Assembly (NCBI RefSeq): GCF_051106095.1
Contig: NC_135786.1
Location: 91,706,501 to 91,770,500 of the forward strand
Reading direction: 5' to 3'
DNA length: 64,000 bases
Origin: Pogona vitticeps
Lineage: Eukaryota > Chordata > Lepidosauria > Squamata > Agamidae
The notes under the pieces were generated by a model. That model saw only the letters and a program-made list of their open reading frames with translations, had not been told where the DNA came from and did no database searches. Shown one piece after another: positions 1 through 11,659 of this stretch; position 1 is the stretch's first letter; each line of letters opens with the position of its first letter. The position numbers were made by a program, and so were the translations under genes.

Positions 1-652
1 CTTACAAGCAATAAAAAGGCTTCCTACTTCAGTTTCCTCATATAGATTTCTTTCAAAAAACATTTTATTAGTTTTTCAGTCTATCTACATTCAATTCGTG
101 CTTGTTAAACATCATATTACACGGGCTACTTATAATTATTTGTTTTTTTGCATCTTGGTGTCTTAGTTGTCTTTTCAAAATCTATACATTTTTAAACACC
201 ATTAAGATGGCGGTTCTACCTGTCATTCCGAAGGTCTATAAACAACCCTTAATGATCAAAGCGACCATCACCATATTGGATCTTCTGCATTTCCTTTGCA
301 TTTCATTTCTCCACCCCACCCCATTCCCTTATCTTATTCACAGAGGCTGTATCTGGACTAAAGTCCACAAAATGGACGTCAAATAAAACTTTATTTTTTT
401 AGGTGCTGCAAAACACCTTTGTTTTTTGCCATAACAAACAGGTACATTAATTTGCCACTGGACCATGTGCATAATCCTAAGAAATGCATTTTCAAAATTC
501 TAAGCAAGATTCCAGCCAGAATTATTTCAGAGGAAGTGTATTTTTCCCTCCTTTGACTGTTTGTTCAGCTGACATTTTTTTGTATACTAACTGTTATTTG
601 GGTGATATATAAAGAGGCAGTGGCATTCTTCTGTGTTCCCCACCCTTTGCAG
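1..652. other. BRDT intron (presumed), nothing recognised
   Basis: AT-rich DNA. Short open frames here lack conserved motifs or convincing splice sites, and I could not place an earlier BRDT exon in it. Confidence 0.5.
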
Positions 653-765
653 ATATAGTGGCTATTGTGTCTCCTCTGCATTGCACTCCAGTTCAAGAAG
701 CAACTCCAGGTGGCTTAGTGACAGCCCACTCTTCTATTATCCTGTCTCCTCATACACTTTCAGAG
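653..765 (+). CDS. BRDT: BRDT exon (first in window), Pro/Ser-rich
   Basis: A pyrimidine-rich acceptor (caccctttgcag) precedes 653 and a good donor (cagag/gtgaat) follows 765. Reading after two bases gives an open frame containing IVSPLHCTPVQEATPGG and ending SPHTLSE, leaving in phase 0 and so joining the next exon's phase 0. The composition suits the low-complexity region before the BET C-terminus, but I cannot match it residue by residue to a remembered BRDT. A second frame here is also open, so this is a moderate call. Confidence 0.5.
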
Positions 766-3700
766 GTGAATATCATCAATTACATTCTGTGATGGGGCAA
801 CTGTTTCACTTATCAACTGGTTTTATCACACAATTTAAAACTTGTTAACTTCAGTGGTTTGCATTCATGGAAGACTATTGGTTAATGTATTTTATATTCC
901 CTGTTTCCATGGCTGAAAATTACTTCAGTCCAAAGGTTCCCTTCTTCCAACATGAGGGACTTCCTCTGAAGAAAAAAGGAACTCTTTGGATCCAGCCTAT
1001 TGTCTCTCCACTCCGTTTGGTATTAATAACTACGGTAATCAAGTTTGACATAATTAAGAAAAAGCATTAAATTCTTACAGGTTCCACTTATCTGGAAGTT
1101 GAGTCATGGCAACTGGACTTCTTTCTTATTAGCTTGAAACATTTTGCTACTCATCCAAGTAGCTTCTTCAGTCTGAAGAGAGTTGGTTGACTGAAGAAGC
1201 TTCTTGGCTGAGTAGCGAAACATTTCAACCTAATAAGAAAGAAATCCAGTTGCCATGACTCAACTTCCAGATAACTGGGCAGTTTACAATTTAATTATGC
1301 AAGGTACACATTGCCTCCCCAGAAAGCTAGGCACTCAATTTATTGACCTTGGAAGGATGGAAGGCTGAATTAACCTCTAGTTGGCTACTTGGAATTAAAC
1401 CCGGGTTATGAGCAGATTTTGGGCAGCAGTACTACAGTTTAACCACTGTGCTGTGAGAGAATGTTAACTCTCCAAAATCTCCCAGGATTTTTGGGAGAAC
1501 AAGGTAAAAGCAGAGCTTATTTTGAAGAGGCTACATATCCTAGAGTATTTGAGCCAAAATGGCCATTGAGATTTGTAATAAAATGAAGCAGTTTTTCTGA
1601 ACTCTGGAAGAAAACCACTTAATATCTTAAAACTCAATTTTGCAGAAACTGATGTAACAAACAGCTTTACGCAGTGTTAAAGATGTTTCAGACTTCATCT
1701 TTTTTCCGTGACAAAGTTGGTAGTTTGTTTTTTCTGTATAGTGGGTAAAACATATAATAAGAAATGGACTAAAGTACAAAGTAGTAGACAGTTCTGGCTG
1801 GCAAAACCACCATGGGGCAAGTAGCTGTGCAAGGCTCTTGAATTCTTTTTTCCTTAAAACTTCAAATTGTTCTACAGGTGTCATGTTCCTCCTCCTCAAA
1901 TATCCCACTGAGTGATACCAAATAAACTGGGAAAACATTATTACATCAGGCACAACCACCTCCTCTCTGTACTAAAACTTCTTCGGGAACTACTGAAGCA
2001 AAACCTATTAATCAAGAGCAAAGTACACATTCTGGTAATAATAATATTCATGGAACTGGTGTACATACCTAATGTTTGTGAACATTCTAGCCCACATAAA
2101 AGGATACAAAAGGTACTCTGTTTCTGCTGGTTTATCCAAGTAAAATTTCACACAATCTGTAGGGTAAGCAATTTATTGTGGGAAGCAGAACTGTCATTTT
2201 TCATTTAAATTGCTGTTTAACAGGGGGGAAAGGGTCATGGTAGCATTGCAAGTTAAACCGCAGAAGCCTCTGTGCTGCAACGTCGGAAGGCCAGCAGTCA
2301 TAAGATCGAATCTATGTGATGGAGTGAGCTCCTGTCGTTTGTCCCAGCTCCTGCCAACCTAGCAGTTCAAAGGCATGTAAAAATGCAAGTAGGTAAATAG
2401 GTACCACCATGGAGGGAAGGTCATGGCGTTGCGTGTCTAGTTGTGTTGGCCACGTGACCACAGAAACTGTCTATGGACAAACGGTGGCTTTATGGCTTGG
2501 AAACGGGGAAGAGCACCGCACCCTAGAGTCGGACATGACCGGACTAAATGTCAAGAGGAACCTTTACCTTTACCCTTAACAGGGAAAACAAGTTGTAATC
2601 CAAAATTGATTTAAATGAATTATAGGTTTGCTATTGAATTCATGGAATGTGGATTACTCAAAGAAACCAACCCCAACCGTATGAAAATATATAGTGAAAA
2701 CAAATTGTTATCCTTTAGATTTAATCTGAATCTTCATTGATTTTAACCTAAAGATTCAGTTTCCAGAGTGCTATATGAATCCTTGTATGGATTAATTGTA
2801 CCTGGCTTTGAGACAGTAGCAAGGCAATGAAACACACAGATTCCAAATAATTGTCTACAAAATTAGGCAGAGGCGTCTTTCCTCCCTAGCTAGCTTTATA
2901 GAAAGTTGTTTGGAATCAGTGTTATTTCATTGAAAAAATAGGACCTACTATATATTTTTGGTTTCACCAAGATATACTTTATTCACAAGCTGTCAAAAAC
3001 ATCCAACTCACCTGAATGGTGACATACACTACAGAATCCATATGCATGATATATTTAAAAGTAGGCAGCTAGGCCTATATATACAGTATATAGTACGTAC
3101 CTAATGCCAGGCATTTGCAGGAGTGTGAGAAAGCTGAAGATGAATAGGGTGTTGTTAATCCTCAGCACCTGCAACTGCAGCCTGGAACATCCCTACATTC
3201 AGTGCCTCCTTAGCTGAAGTGTGAAGAAGAGTTTTAAGTAGTTTTGGCTGAAGTGAGCCAGAACTTCCCAGTTATTCACTTAATTCTGTTTCTGGCAAAG
3301 TTTCAGTTGTTTTCCTAACCCTGTACTGTGTTTAGCCCTGTAAACACTGGAGAGGAAGCAACAAAAAGCTCCCTTTGTGCACGAGAATTCTGCATTATCC
3401 AATACAGTACATACAACATATGCTTTCCCAGAAAGGTTTTGAGAAGCAGTGTTTTCTTGGAGCTTCTCAAAGTGTGCCAAACCTAAATCTGTCTCTGGCT
3501 ACAAATTCGGACCAATGGCTTGCCTTGGGAAAGTGACCACAAGCAAGTTTTTTTTAAGCAGCCATGATGCATATAAGGGTGAGGAAAGGCTACCTTAGAT
3601 ATAGTGTTTAATTATTTAGCTCTAACAGCTCTACAAACAACCACTGGTGTTAACTACTGAAACAAATTGTTGATCCAAAAATGTATCTGATGAATAGAAT

Positions 3701-6700
3701 TTTTTGAAAAGAATTGTGAAGGAGGAGCATGCAGCTTCTTTTTTTAAAGATTTTTTTTTATTTTGGCAGCATAGAAGGCTTTGCCATGCTTACAACAGAA
3801 GTAATTCATGATTTAAAACATTCCAGAAATTATGGTATCTGAATAATTTTTTTTTAAAAAAATGATATAACTGCTCAGGGCGTATAACCTGTAACTATCC
3901 TGGACCTACGACCTGGTGGAACTGAAGTGGGAAGATATGTCATGAATTGGATTAACTGGGGGCTGACATATTTATTCAGAGAAGGTGGAAGCAGACATTG
4001 TGGAAAACTTTACCCCAAATGCAAAGTTATTTAGTAACAGGCTCCTCTCCCTCCTCTAAGGAACTTGGGAAAGAGCATCAGAGGAGAAAAAATGGGCCCT
4101 ATTAAAATGGGAGGAGGGAGCAGGAAATGAGTAATGGAAAATGTGTATCTCCTACACTCAAGCAGGCTTCTGAAAATAGAAAACTGTATCCACATGGGGA
4201 GTTTTTTCCCTTCTGCTCACTTGAAAATTGTGAAAAGTAAACAAGGGACAAATAAAACCTTCCTAAGATTGAAAAGTAGAAACAATCCAGGCTAATAAGA
4301 GGGGCTGTGTTTAAAAAAAAATCAGGTACAATGTTTTATCTTTAAAAAAAAATTATTTAACAAAAATGTTTACTACTCTGCACTCCCCCCCAAACATACA
4401 CACACAACCCACTACCTTGTTGTTGGTTCTATTTACATTCCAGAACTAGAGAGTAGCTTTCCAGATGGCCCGGGTGAGCAACATATGACAGATTCTGCAC
4501 ATGCCAGTGTTCCAGCAAGCTGTTCTGGTAACTGTGAGAGGGGGAAAAAAAGAGCTATGAAACCTCAGATTCCTTTAGCAAAGGTAATAACGTGATGCCT
4601 TCCAGGATGGTTTTTCTATGACATGTTGCTGTCTAAAAGCAGAGAACCTTTTGTAGTCAGATTTGCAAAAGCTATATGAGTTTCTCTAACAAATGGCAGT
4701 ATGTGTAGATGGCTAAGATGAATAAAGATAGCTGTTTTCATTGACATGCTTTGAATTAGTCCATAGTTACTGTCTGTAAAATGCATGTTCCACCTATCAA
4801 CAGTAATGTGCATGAAAAGTGACATAGCCGTCAATCATTCAAGCAATGTGAGTATGTGATTATCGCAGTGGAATGACTCATTGTTACATACTCAAAATTG
4901 CCAAACTAATTAATCTAACTTTTGTGATATAAAAAGAGATATCCAGCAAACATCCCTTAGGACAAACTAACAATTATTTCAACACAAACCATTGACTAAA
5001 CGTTTAGCAAGAAATGGGAAGGTAATAGAATGCTATAATGCAAAGGGTTCGTATGGGTGATGGATTTCACAGCCACAAAGGTTGGGATACACTATAATCA
5101 AATCCATTTGATCATAGTGTTTGTGCTTAAATTGGAAAGAAATATATAAATACTGTGTTTCCCCGAAAATAAGACAGGGTCTTACATTAATTTTTGCTCC
5201 AAAAAACACATTAGGACTTATTTTCAGGGGATGTTTTATTTTACAGTCATGTCATCTTCTGGTTGCTGCACAATGCTGCACAATAGTGGAGGGCAGGGTT
5301 TCACTTAACTAGGGCTTATTTGGGTGCTAGGGCTTATATTATGAGCATCCTGAAAAACCATTCTAGGGCTTATTTTCAGGTTAGGGGTTATTTTAGGGGA
5401 AACAGGGTATGTACATGAACTAATTGCTCTGAATTAGACAATAGTCTTGTAGCCCATCATGAACAGTTTAGAATGATACAGTCCATGGAGTTTATTTGTA
5501 TGAATAGAATCACCAGAGGAAGAGGCTATGTGTGGTAGACACCTGTTTTCTGAGAATGGACTGTCCCTGTTCAGTTTATCCAACATAAAATGTAGAGTGA
5601 TATAGCTTCCTTTGTTTATTATTTATTTGTTTCATACGTATCATGCCTTTCCTTAAGTGAGCTCAAGGCCACCTACCTGGTTCTCCTCCTCTCCAATTTA
5701 TCCTCACAGCAACCCTGTGAGGTAGGTCAGGCTGACAGAGTGCCACTGGCCCAAGCTCACCTAATGAGTTTCATCTCTGAGTGTGGATTTGAACCCAGGT
5801 GTCCAGTACCGTAACCACTGTACCATACTTGCATTATATGTCCATTCTTATGCAAAGAGGAGGCAAGAAGAGATGTCTTGAAGACAGGCAACATCTGCAA
5901 AGAGCCTCTGTTTCAGGGGGTACACCCTAATTGTATACTTTTTAAAAAAATCATGGGGTGGAGGATGGGAGATGACCTCATTGTGTCCCAGTTTGTAGAG
6001 AATGGCAGGATATAAATCAAATAAATTAATTAATGTACGTGAACTATGATGGCTAAGAGCTGTCACTACCTCAGTGACAGAGCTTAAAAGTAACCCATTA
6101 CTTTGGAAACATTACTTTTCGAATATGAAGTAGAATAATCTTTTTTGGGGCCATGGCTATAATTTATGACTTTTTCAATGGGATGAAAATGTGTATTTCT
6201 CTGTTGCTCATTACTTCTCTGAGTAGCTCCCTGCATCCTTCTGTCTGCAGCTGAGGCTGTTCTCAAAACAAGCTCTTAACCATGGATGGTAGTGCTAGGC
6301 CAATACTGTATGGGTCCTTCCCACTGAAGCTGTTCCTTTCTCTCCTGAGCCAGCTGGATGAGCCACTAGTGCCGTCACTGATGTCTCTAGTGCCTAATCT
6401 GAGCTAGCATGGGCCTCCAATGGCAAAGCTCCACAAGATGGTTTGGATGCACTTGTGAGGGTCCTGGCAAGTGGAATATGGGTGTTCCCCCACCATAGCT
6501 CCTCTCTGGAGCAAAGCTGACCCATTCCCCTTTCCAGGGGTCTTGAAAGAGTTTAAGGGCTTGTTGTTCCCAAAGGTGCAAAAGACTGTGTCTGGCTCCT
6601 CCTACACTTCTGGCCACCCTTCTGATCCCTGGCGAGATGGCATCATGATAACAACTTTAAAAAATATATATTCTACCTACTCTTTGGTATTGTAAAAATT

Positions 6701-9171
6701 CATTTTCATCTGCTTCTGTTTAGAACCAAACAGTGTCTTTGTTTTAAAATTGCAGGACATAAAAGTAAAGCATGCAGATTCCTGGACAAGTTTAGGTAAA
6801 ATGATACGTGCTCCAGTCATTATCAAATCCTCCAGTGAAAGCTTCAGGCAGTTTCAAAAAGCAGCACTGGAAAAAGAAGAAAGTAAATGGACAAAGGAAC
6901 GAAAAAGGGAATTGGAACAAGCTGAGAAGAAACTGAAAAACCTCCCTCAGGAAAAAGAGGGGTTTGTATTAAATTGAAAGAGTGCATTTTACATGTCTGT
7001 TTCACTAAAAGCATATTGAGAGATTTCTAACAGATGTTTTCTGATTGTGTGATGCTGATTCTTACTTGAGGAGAAATAATGAATGCCAACAGCAAGTCAT
7101 CCTATTGGTAAAATAACAACAGTTGTTGAATATCCTTTTCAAGATTATCCTTTTTTTTCCTTTCATGTATCTGTATTTCTACTACACCAGTGCAATGGGA
7201 CTGATTAGGAACAAACATGCCATTTTATAGTAAGGCTGCAACTGTCTCTTTGCTAATGAAATATAAAATAATACAAAATATTATACTTTCCAAACTGCCC
7301 ATAGATATAGCCATGTGATATCATTTCTGGAAAAAATAACTAAATCCCCAGAATTTGGGGAACCCAAATGTTTTAATCCAGTAATGTTTTAATCTCTGCT
7401 TATAAAATTTAAGGCACAGTTTGTTCTACACTTAAAGACATGTGTGTGTTAGGACAAATAGGCCCAACCTGTGATTTTTACATTACCAGCTTCACAAGTG
7501 AACAGAGATGATGTGCAAGGACATTAGTAATAATCATTAGCAGTAAGTTACACTTGCTTTCCACCCAGGGGAAAACAACACGTGTAAACATTGAGGAAGA
7601 AGCTAAGGACCTAAGCACATGTCACATTAATCATACTTTCTTTTAAAAGGATGCTTATCACTAACACTTTTGAAGAACACCCACAGGGCTTCTAATCCAT
7701 TTCCACACCAGACGGTGCCCTGCACTGCTTCTCTCCATCTCATCTTCAGTAGCATTATGGTGTGAACTACGTATGTTCCATTTAGAGATCTGAGATCAGT
7801 TGAGCAATAATATACTGAATTGGTTAGGAGAACAATGAGGAAGCCCCTCCTTGCAAAGTAAAATAGCCCATTCATTGATTTGTTTAAATGATTTAGGTAT
7901 AAATATTATCCAGCACCTCACCCCAGTGGTATTTTGTATTGCTTTACAGAGTCCTCAATTGGTCGTATATCAGGGTTGGATCACAGTGAAAGCAATTCTA
8001 AGATTTTTGCATTTATTTAAGCTGTCCTGAGAGGTACTTCAAGGTATCCTTTCAGAATTACTGCCTATGTGTGGGTGGTAGTAGATGGGTGAAGGAATTG
8101 ATGCTTCATGTCACCCTTCTGTTCCGAAGGCATAGAATGATAGATGCAATCAGTATTCTCGTTCTTTAAAGACACATTTCATTTCATTGTGGCACATTTG
8201 TGAATCACAGTTTAGCGATCACATTTATTCATTCAAATAAGAAATCTGCCTATTTGAACCCAGAAAGATATGAGACCTACTGCGTTTTTTTTAAAGAAAC
8301 AATAACAAAATACATTTGAGATGCATCGCAGTAAAAACTAACTGTTCACCTGCAAAAGGAGAGACACCAAATGTTGTTGCGGACCGTACCCTGGCAAGAA
8401 AAATGGAGCAAGAACGCCGGAGGAGGGAAGCAGTAAGTAACTAAAACTTAAAACAGTTTTAGTCACCAAACACAATGCAACAGCTGAGGATCTGTTCCAG
8501 TAGCTTATTTGTATTATGAATTAAGTAAATGGGCTTAAATTATCTAAAGAGACTAAGGTGAATAAAAATGAGCATGAAAAATATATGTCACATTAGTGAC
8601 ATACTATAAGTATGCCAAGTGTGAGGAAATGCACATTATAATGATTTGGTCATAGGACACATTTAATTAGAAATTTCTGATGGGGAAGTTAAACATTTCG
8701 TAACTGTAGTTTCATCCATAGTCATAATGATTCTCTTCAGCATATACAATTAGAAGATGAACTGCCATCTTAACTCAGAACCAACCAACCAGACGTTAAG
8801 GGAAATATTCCCCTACTTATCAGCCTGTTTCTCCTTTGGTAATAAATTGTCAGATATGTGTGCTTTAGCAATCGGATTTTCAAATTAAACAGGTGTTCAC
8901 CTTTCAGTGAACATCCACAATACAAAGCATACCTAATATATTATATGTATGGATGAAGTCATATGCTATGAGAGGCATTTTTCACCATCTGGGGGAGTAC
9001 CTCTCTTAAAAGAAATCTGCCATCTAGCTTGGTCTTGGAAGTAACTGTCTACAGGATTGCAACTAACATGTCTGTCTCCAATTCTGATGTTTTTTAATAC
9101 AGCAGGCAGGCATCATTGATATTAATTTTCAAAGTGACATTATGGCAACTTTTGAAGACACCCTACAGTGA
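653..9171 (+). CDS. BRDT: BRDT, 3' part (testis-specific BET bromodomain protein), six exons
   Basis: BRDT is a BET-family nuclear protein that binds acetylated histones during spermatogenesis. The bromodomain and ET-domain exons lie upstream of the window. Six exons seen here (653-765, 1878-2034, 4444-4583, 6756-6961, 8321-8432, 9103-9171) total 797 bp. Every junction is phase-compatible, and after the first two bases they give 264 codons plus stop. Identity comes from the stretch DIKVKHADSWTSLGK followed by SSESF and KAALEKEE, from LARKMEQERRRREA, and from the final INFQSDIMATFEDTLQ, all hallmarks of the BET C-terminus. In BRD4 and BRDT this end is known to contact P-TEFb. EPHX4 follows about 11 kb downstream on the same strand, as in human. 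Odd point: the 1878 exon has an in-frame TAA (see findings). The gene call is firm; the two most 5' exons are less certain. Confidence 0.88.
1088..1274. mobile_element. Foldback (palindromic) MITE, ~187 bp
   Basis: The left arm from 1088 (ttatctggaagttgagtc) is the reverse complement of the right arm ending 1274. The arms run about 85-90 bp with scattered mismatches and meet near 1180 at a short spacer. This is a non-autonomous element inside a BRDT intron; the family is not identified. Confidence 0.75.
1283..1450 (-). mobile_element. tRNA-derived SINE, minus orientation
   Basis: Matches the SINE at 47145-47400: shared blocks include cttggaaggatggaaggctg and the right end tttaaccactgtgctgtgag, the reverse complement of a tRNA-like A box. 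It has lost its 3' tail next to the foldback element. Confidence 0.7.
1878..2034 (+). CDS. BRDT: BRDT exon with an in-frame TAA, or a shorter exon from 1950
   Basis: A good acceptor (ttgttctacag) ends at 1877 and a donor (tctg/gtaata) follows 2034. The phase-0 frame reads VSCSSSSNIPLSDTK, then TAA at 1923-1925, then TGKTLLHQAQPPPLCTK and on to INQEQSTHS. DTK-stop-TGKTLLHQ lines up without gaps with DTTSANTTLVHQ in my memory of human BRDT, so the DNA on both sides of the stop looks ancestrally coding. A second AG at 1948-1949, in the same phase 72 bp downstream, would start the exon at 1950 and skip the stop, although its pyrimidine tract is weak. The exon leaves in phase 1. Confidence 0.6.
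2226..2575 (+). mobile_element. Sauria-type SINE, full length, with target-site duplication
   Basis: A tRNA-like head with the B-box-like aagatcgaatc is followed by the characteristic body (gccacgtgacc, gaaactgtctatggac, agagtcggacatgacc) and the tail ctttacctttacc. Sauria SINEs share a BovB-like 3' end and are restricted to squamates, so this helps name the host group. The flanks carry ttaacaggg at 2217-2225 and 2576-2584. Confidence 0.85.
2585..4443. other. BRDT intron, nothing recognised
   Basis: AT-rich intron sequence with short A/T runs and a C-rich patch before the 4444 exon. No coding or repeat element was recognised. Confidence 0.4.
4444..4583 (+). CDS. BRDT: BRDT exon, 140 bp
   Basis: The acceptor tacattccag ends at 4443 and the donor aag/gtaata follows 4583. 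The exon takes two bases to finish the previous codon (G+AA, Glu), reads LESSFPDGPGEQHMTDS and ends KPQIPLAK in phase 0. That joins directly to DIKVKHADSW, matching human ...QAPVQK/DIKIKNADSW as I recall it. An earlier donor at 4528 would leave the wrong phase for the next exon. Confidence 0.75.
5152..5409. mobile_element. MITE with TIRs of the type TGTTTCCCC
   Basis: Begins actgtgtttccccgaaaata and ends ggggaaacagggta, an inverted terminal repeat. The interior repeats the motif agggcttattttcagg. This is a short non-autonomous DNA transposon; the superfamily is not assigned. Confidence 0.65.
5637..5826 (-). mobile_element. tRNA-derived SINE, minus orientation
   Basis: Read on -, a tRNA-like promoter (tggtacagtggtta, then gggttcaaatcc) is followed by a body whose + strand reads cctcacagcaaccctgtgag and by a poor tail at 5600-5640 (tttgtttattatttattt). 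Related copies lie at 11660, 22160 and 37600. Confidence 0.65.
5827..6755. other. BRDT intron with a SINE tail remnant
   Basis: Around 5985-6035 the text aatggcaggatataaatcaa followed by ATTA repeats resembles the 3' end of the local SINEs. The rest, including overlapping open frames at 6387-6695, shows nothing recognisable. Confidence 0.35.
6756..6961 (+). CDS. BRDT: BRDT exon with the conserved ADSWTSLGK segment
   Basis: The acceptor tttaaaattgcag ends at 6755. The frame opens DIKVKHADSWTSLGK, continues through SSESFRQFQKAALEKEE and then a charged stretch rich in Lys/Glu that is likely helical. BRD2/3/4 have the same order: DSW-x-SLGK, a Ser-rich turn, F-x-x-F/R-x-AA-x-EKEE, then a basic helix. 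The donor is most likely gg/gtttgt after 6961 (phase 2), chosen because it fits the acceptor at 8321. Read-through would stop at 6975-6977. Confidence 0.88.
6962..8320. other. BRDT intron, nothing recognised
   Basis: AT-rich intron with no repeat or exon-like segment that I could support. Confidence 0.4.
8321..8432 (+). CDS. BRDT: BRDT penultimate exon (LARKMEQERRRREA)
   Basis: The donor gaagca/gtaagt after 8432 is strong. The frame ends DRTLARKMEQERRRREA, nearly the BRD4 sequence RELARKREQERRRREA. The start at 8321 is chosen because the acceptor catttgag/a supplies the one base needed by the phase-2 donor at 6961. Acceptors before 8332 and 8359 exist but would need a different upstream phase. 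It leaves in phase 0. Confidence 0.82.
9103..9171 (+). CDS. BRDT: BRDT last coding exon (BET C-terminal motif)
   Basis: The acceptor ttttttaatacag ends at 9102; a second AG three bases on would drop one Gln. The frame reads QAGIIDINFQSDIMATFEDTLQ and stops at TGA 9169-9171. BRD4 ends [21 protein letters not shown] and human BRDT ends GTIDMTLQSDIMTMFENNFD, so this is the conserved end of BET long isoforms, part of the P-TEFb-interacting region. Confidence 0.92.
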   Translation, partial: QAGIIDINFQSDIMATFEDTLQ

Positions 9172-10155
9172 GAGGAATAGTAGAGGGTGACGCTTGATTG
9201 AAGTTCTTTAAACAGTGACAATGGATTGCAGAAACTACTGCCAGACTCCTGACGCTACTTGGAACACTTTTGTTCAAATGGAATATCACTGTAATACTTT
9301 GAAGCATCACTGACTACTACTACTACAATACGTTCCCTTTTATAAAATGTGTTTATGAAATTAAAACTGGTAAAAGCATGTGTAAACATTTTGATGTAAA
9401 AACATAACTGGTCAGTTGCTAATCCTGTATGAAGTTTTTTTTCTGAGCAAAATCACAGTGGGCTGCAATACCTGTTCAACATTCATACAGGGGGAATTCC
9501 CAACTGTGGAAGCCACTGTCGTGATCTGTCCAAGGTGCAGGTGATGTGGGATTTTTGCACGTATGTATATAGATATTGAATCCAATAGGGACCACAGTAA
9601 ATAACATCAATAACTACCAAACCCCTTAACTTTCTGTTGGAAAGAATGCCTTGTTTTGTTATACATCACAAAATAAGCAAAAGTACAAGTATTGCTTTGG
9701 GAAATTAAAATGTGGTATTTAAATATATTTGAGACATACATAAGGACAGGGGATTTTTTTCTGTTATTCAAACTACTGAAAATAACTGACATCTTGAGTC
9801 TATGCATATGTAGGTGCACTGTCATTATATCACATATATGCGTGCAATAATTTTAACAAACAGGTTTGTCTGTTACAATTTGTTCTTATTTGCTTTCTGA
9901 CTAATGTATTTAAGTAGCAGTAGCTACCTAAAATGCTTTTTAGTTCTCTTGGCACTGGTAATTTGAAAAGAAAAATTTTGGTACCTCATAGTTTTTCTGC
10001 TAGTAAAAAAAAACCCCAATTAATATGTATTAATTTCTTATTTTAGTGTGTTTTATTTTTATACAGAAATATTTTTGAACATACTGTATATTTCTGATGC
10101 CAATCTGTCTTTATATTTTGCAGCTCTTGTGTAATAAAAGGAGTTGTCATTTAGG
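9172..10155 (+). other. BRDT: BRDT 3' untranslated region
   Basis: AT-rich sequence after the BRDT stop codon with no recognisable repeat. The AATAAA at 10133-10138 is a plausible polyadenylation signal, giving a 3' UTR of about 0.98 kb. The exact cleavage site is inferred. Confidence 0.5.
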
Positions 10156-11659
10156 AGCATAATGATTTTGAAGTTTCAACAACATTTTGCTGCTATCAAG
10201 AAAAATGTATATCCAGCCACATATTTGTTTAAATATGTCTATAATGTTTTAATAGTATAGTTTAGATTAGAGATGATGAATCTGTTCTCCTTTGGATGTT
10301 GGACTGTAACTCTCTTCAGTCGTAGCAGCACAGGCAGTGGAGAAGGTTGATAGAAATTGCAGCTCACTCAAAATCTGGAGGACTGCGCGCATACATGCAT
10401 GCACACATGCACATACGTACGCACAAGTTTATATTCTTCATTCGTCTGTAAACCACTTGCAGGACACAGTATTCATACATGACCAAATACACTTTCATGG
10501 GGGCTTCTCAAGTCTTCAGCTTCCAGTGGCAGTACCTTCCATCCATGAACAATCTCAAAGAGTAGGAAATCATTTAGGATATCTATCCTCAACATTCAGA
10601 ACTGGTGCTGCCAAAGGAGACGTTTCTCATCTCCTTCATTTTCATAACAACCTTCAAAGACAGGGGACATGTTTTATCTGAAGGACAAACAAGATGCATC
10701 TGGTCAACATGTGAATAATTTGTTCTGAAGTAACACAGAAAGTTGTCTTTTAATAAAGAAAACTAAACATATGAAGGAATGCCTCAATCTCCCCTTTCTT
10801 TCACTGAACTCTGCTGGGCTGGGGAGCAAGCCCAGTTCACTATCAGAATTAGGCTGACAGGAAATGGAGAGTGCTAAACTACCTGTTTAGGCGTGCTGTT
10901 GGACCATCCCTACCATTAGGCAGAGTGAAACAGTCATCTCAGGCAGCTAATTATGGGTGCCATGAAAAGGCAGCAAATTCTTAGTTATGTACGTACAATT
11001 ATGTTTGTTTACATACTTTGTTATTATTGAGCAGAGGTGGAAAGTGGTGCTCTAGGGATTTTACTGAGACACATGAGACCATTAATCTTTCAGTGCAGTT
11101 TGACTGGATGCGTAGCAGCATTTCCCAATTCGCACTCTGCCTCAGGCAAGAGTAACCTAAAATTTAAGGCAAAGACTGTGGTGGAAAAATGATATGGATT
11201 TCACGCTGCCAACAAGAGTCCCGGCTATAGTTACTTTCCCTTTTCTAAAGCTGGCTTCTCCTTAGGTGCAAAGAGGCACATATGTGTTTCTCCAGGCAGC
11301 TCTTTCTTTGTAATCTTGGAATGGTCTACTAATTTCTTCTTCCTGACAGGAACTTATATCAGATAAATATTTGCTACCTTCTCTTCTACCACAAAGATAA
11401 AAACCAAAATGCTCAAATTTTAAACAGGTGGTCTGTTCTGAGGGAGGGAGAAAATGAGTGTGGCTGTTGCTAGGCAACCACTGACATTGCACTAGTGCAG
11501 CCAAATTTTGAGGCAAGGCGAGGGATGCTGGCGGTTGCCCAGGGACACCTGTGTCTCTTCCTACACCCACCCACCCACCTGGTGGCCCATCATTATCAAT
11601 GTGTGCCTTTCTTTTTTAGCTTTCAGACATAGAAAGGTTATCTGCCCAAATCCAGGATC
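10156..11659. other. BRDT-EPHX4 intergenic DNA
   Basis: Contains a degenerate CA/TG-rich microsatellite at about 10385-10430. Otherwise no gene, RNA or repeat was recognised. Confidence 0.35.

Noticed and set aside
340-420. Possible additional BRDT exon after cttattcacag
   Set aside because: The frame runs into a stop with no usable donor and shows no BET similarity.
4444-4527. Shorter form of the BRDT exon using the donor at 4528
   Set aside because: It would leave phase 1, incompatible with the phase-0 acceptor at 6756; the donor at 4584 fits and restores similarity to the human junction.
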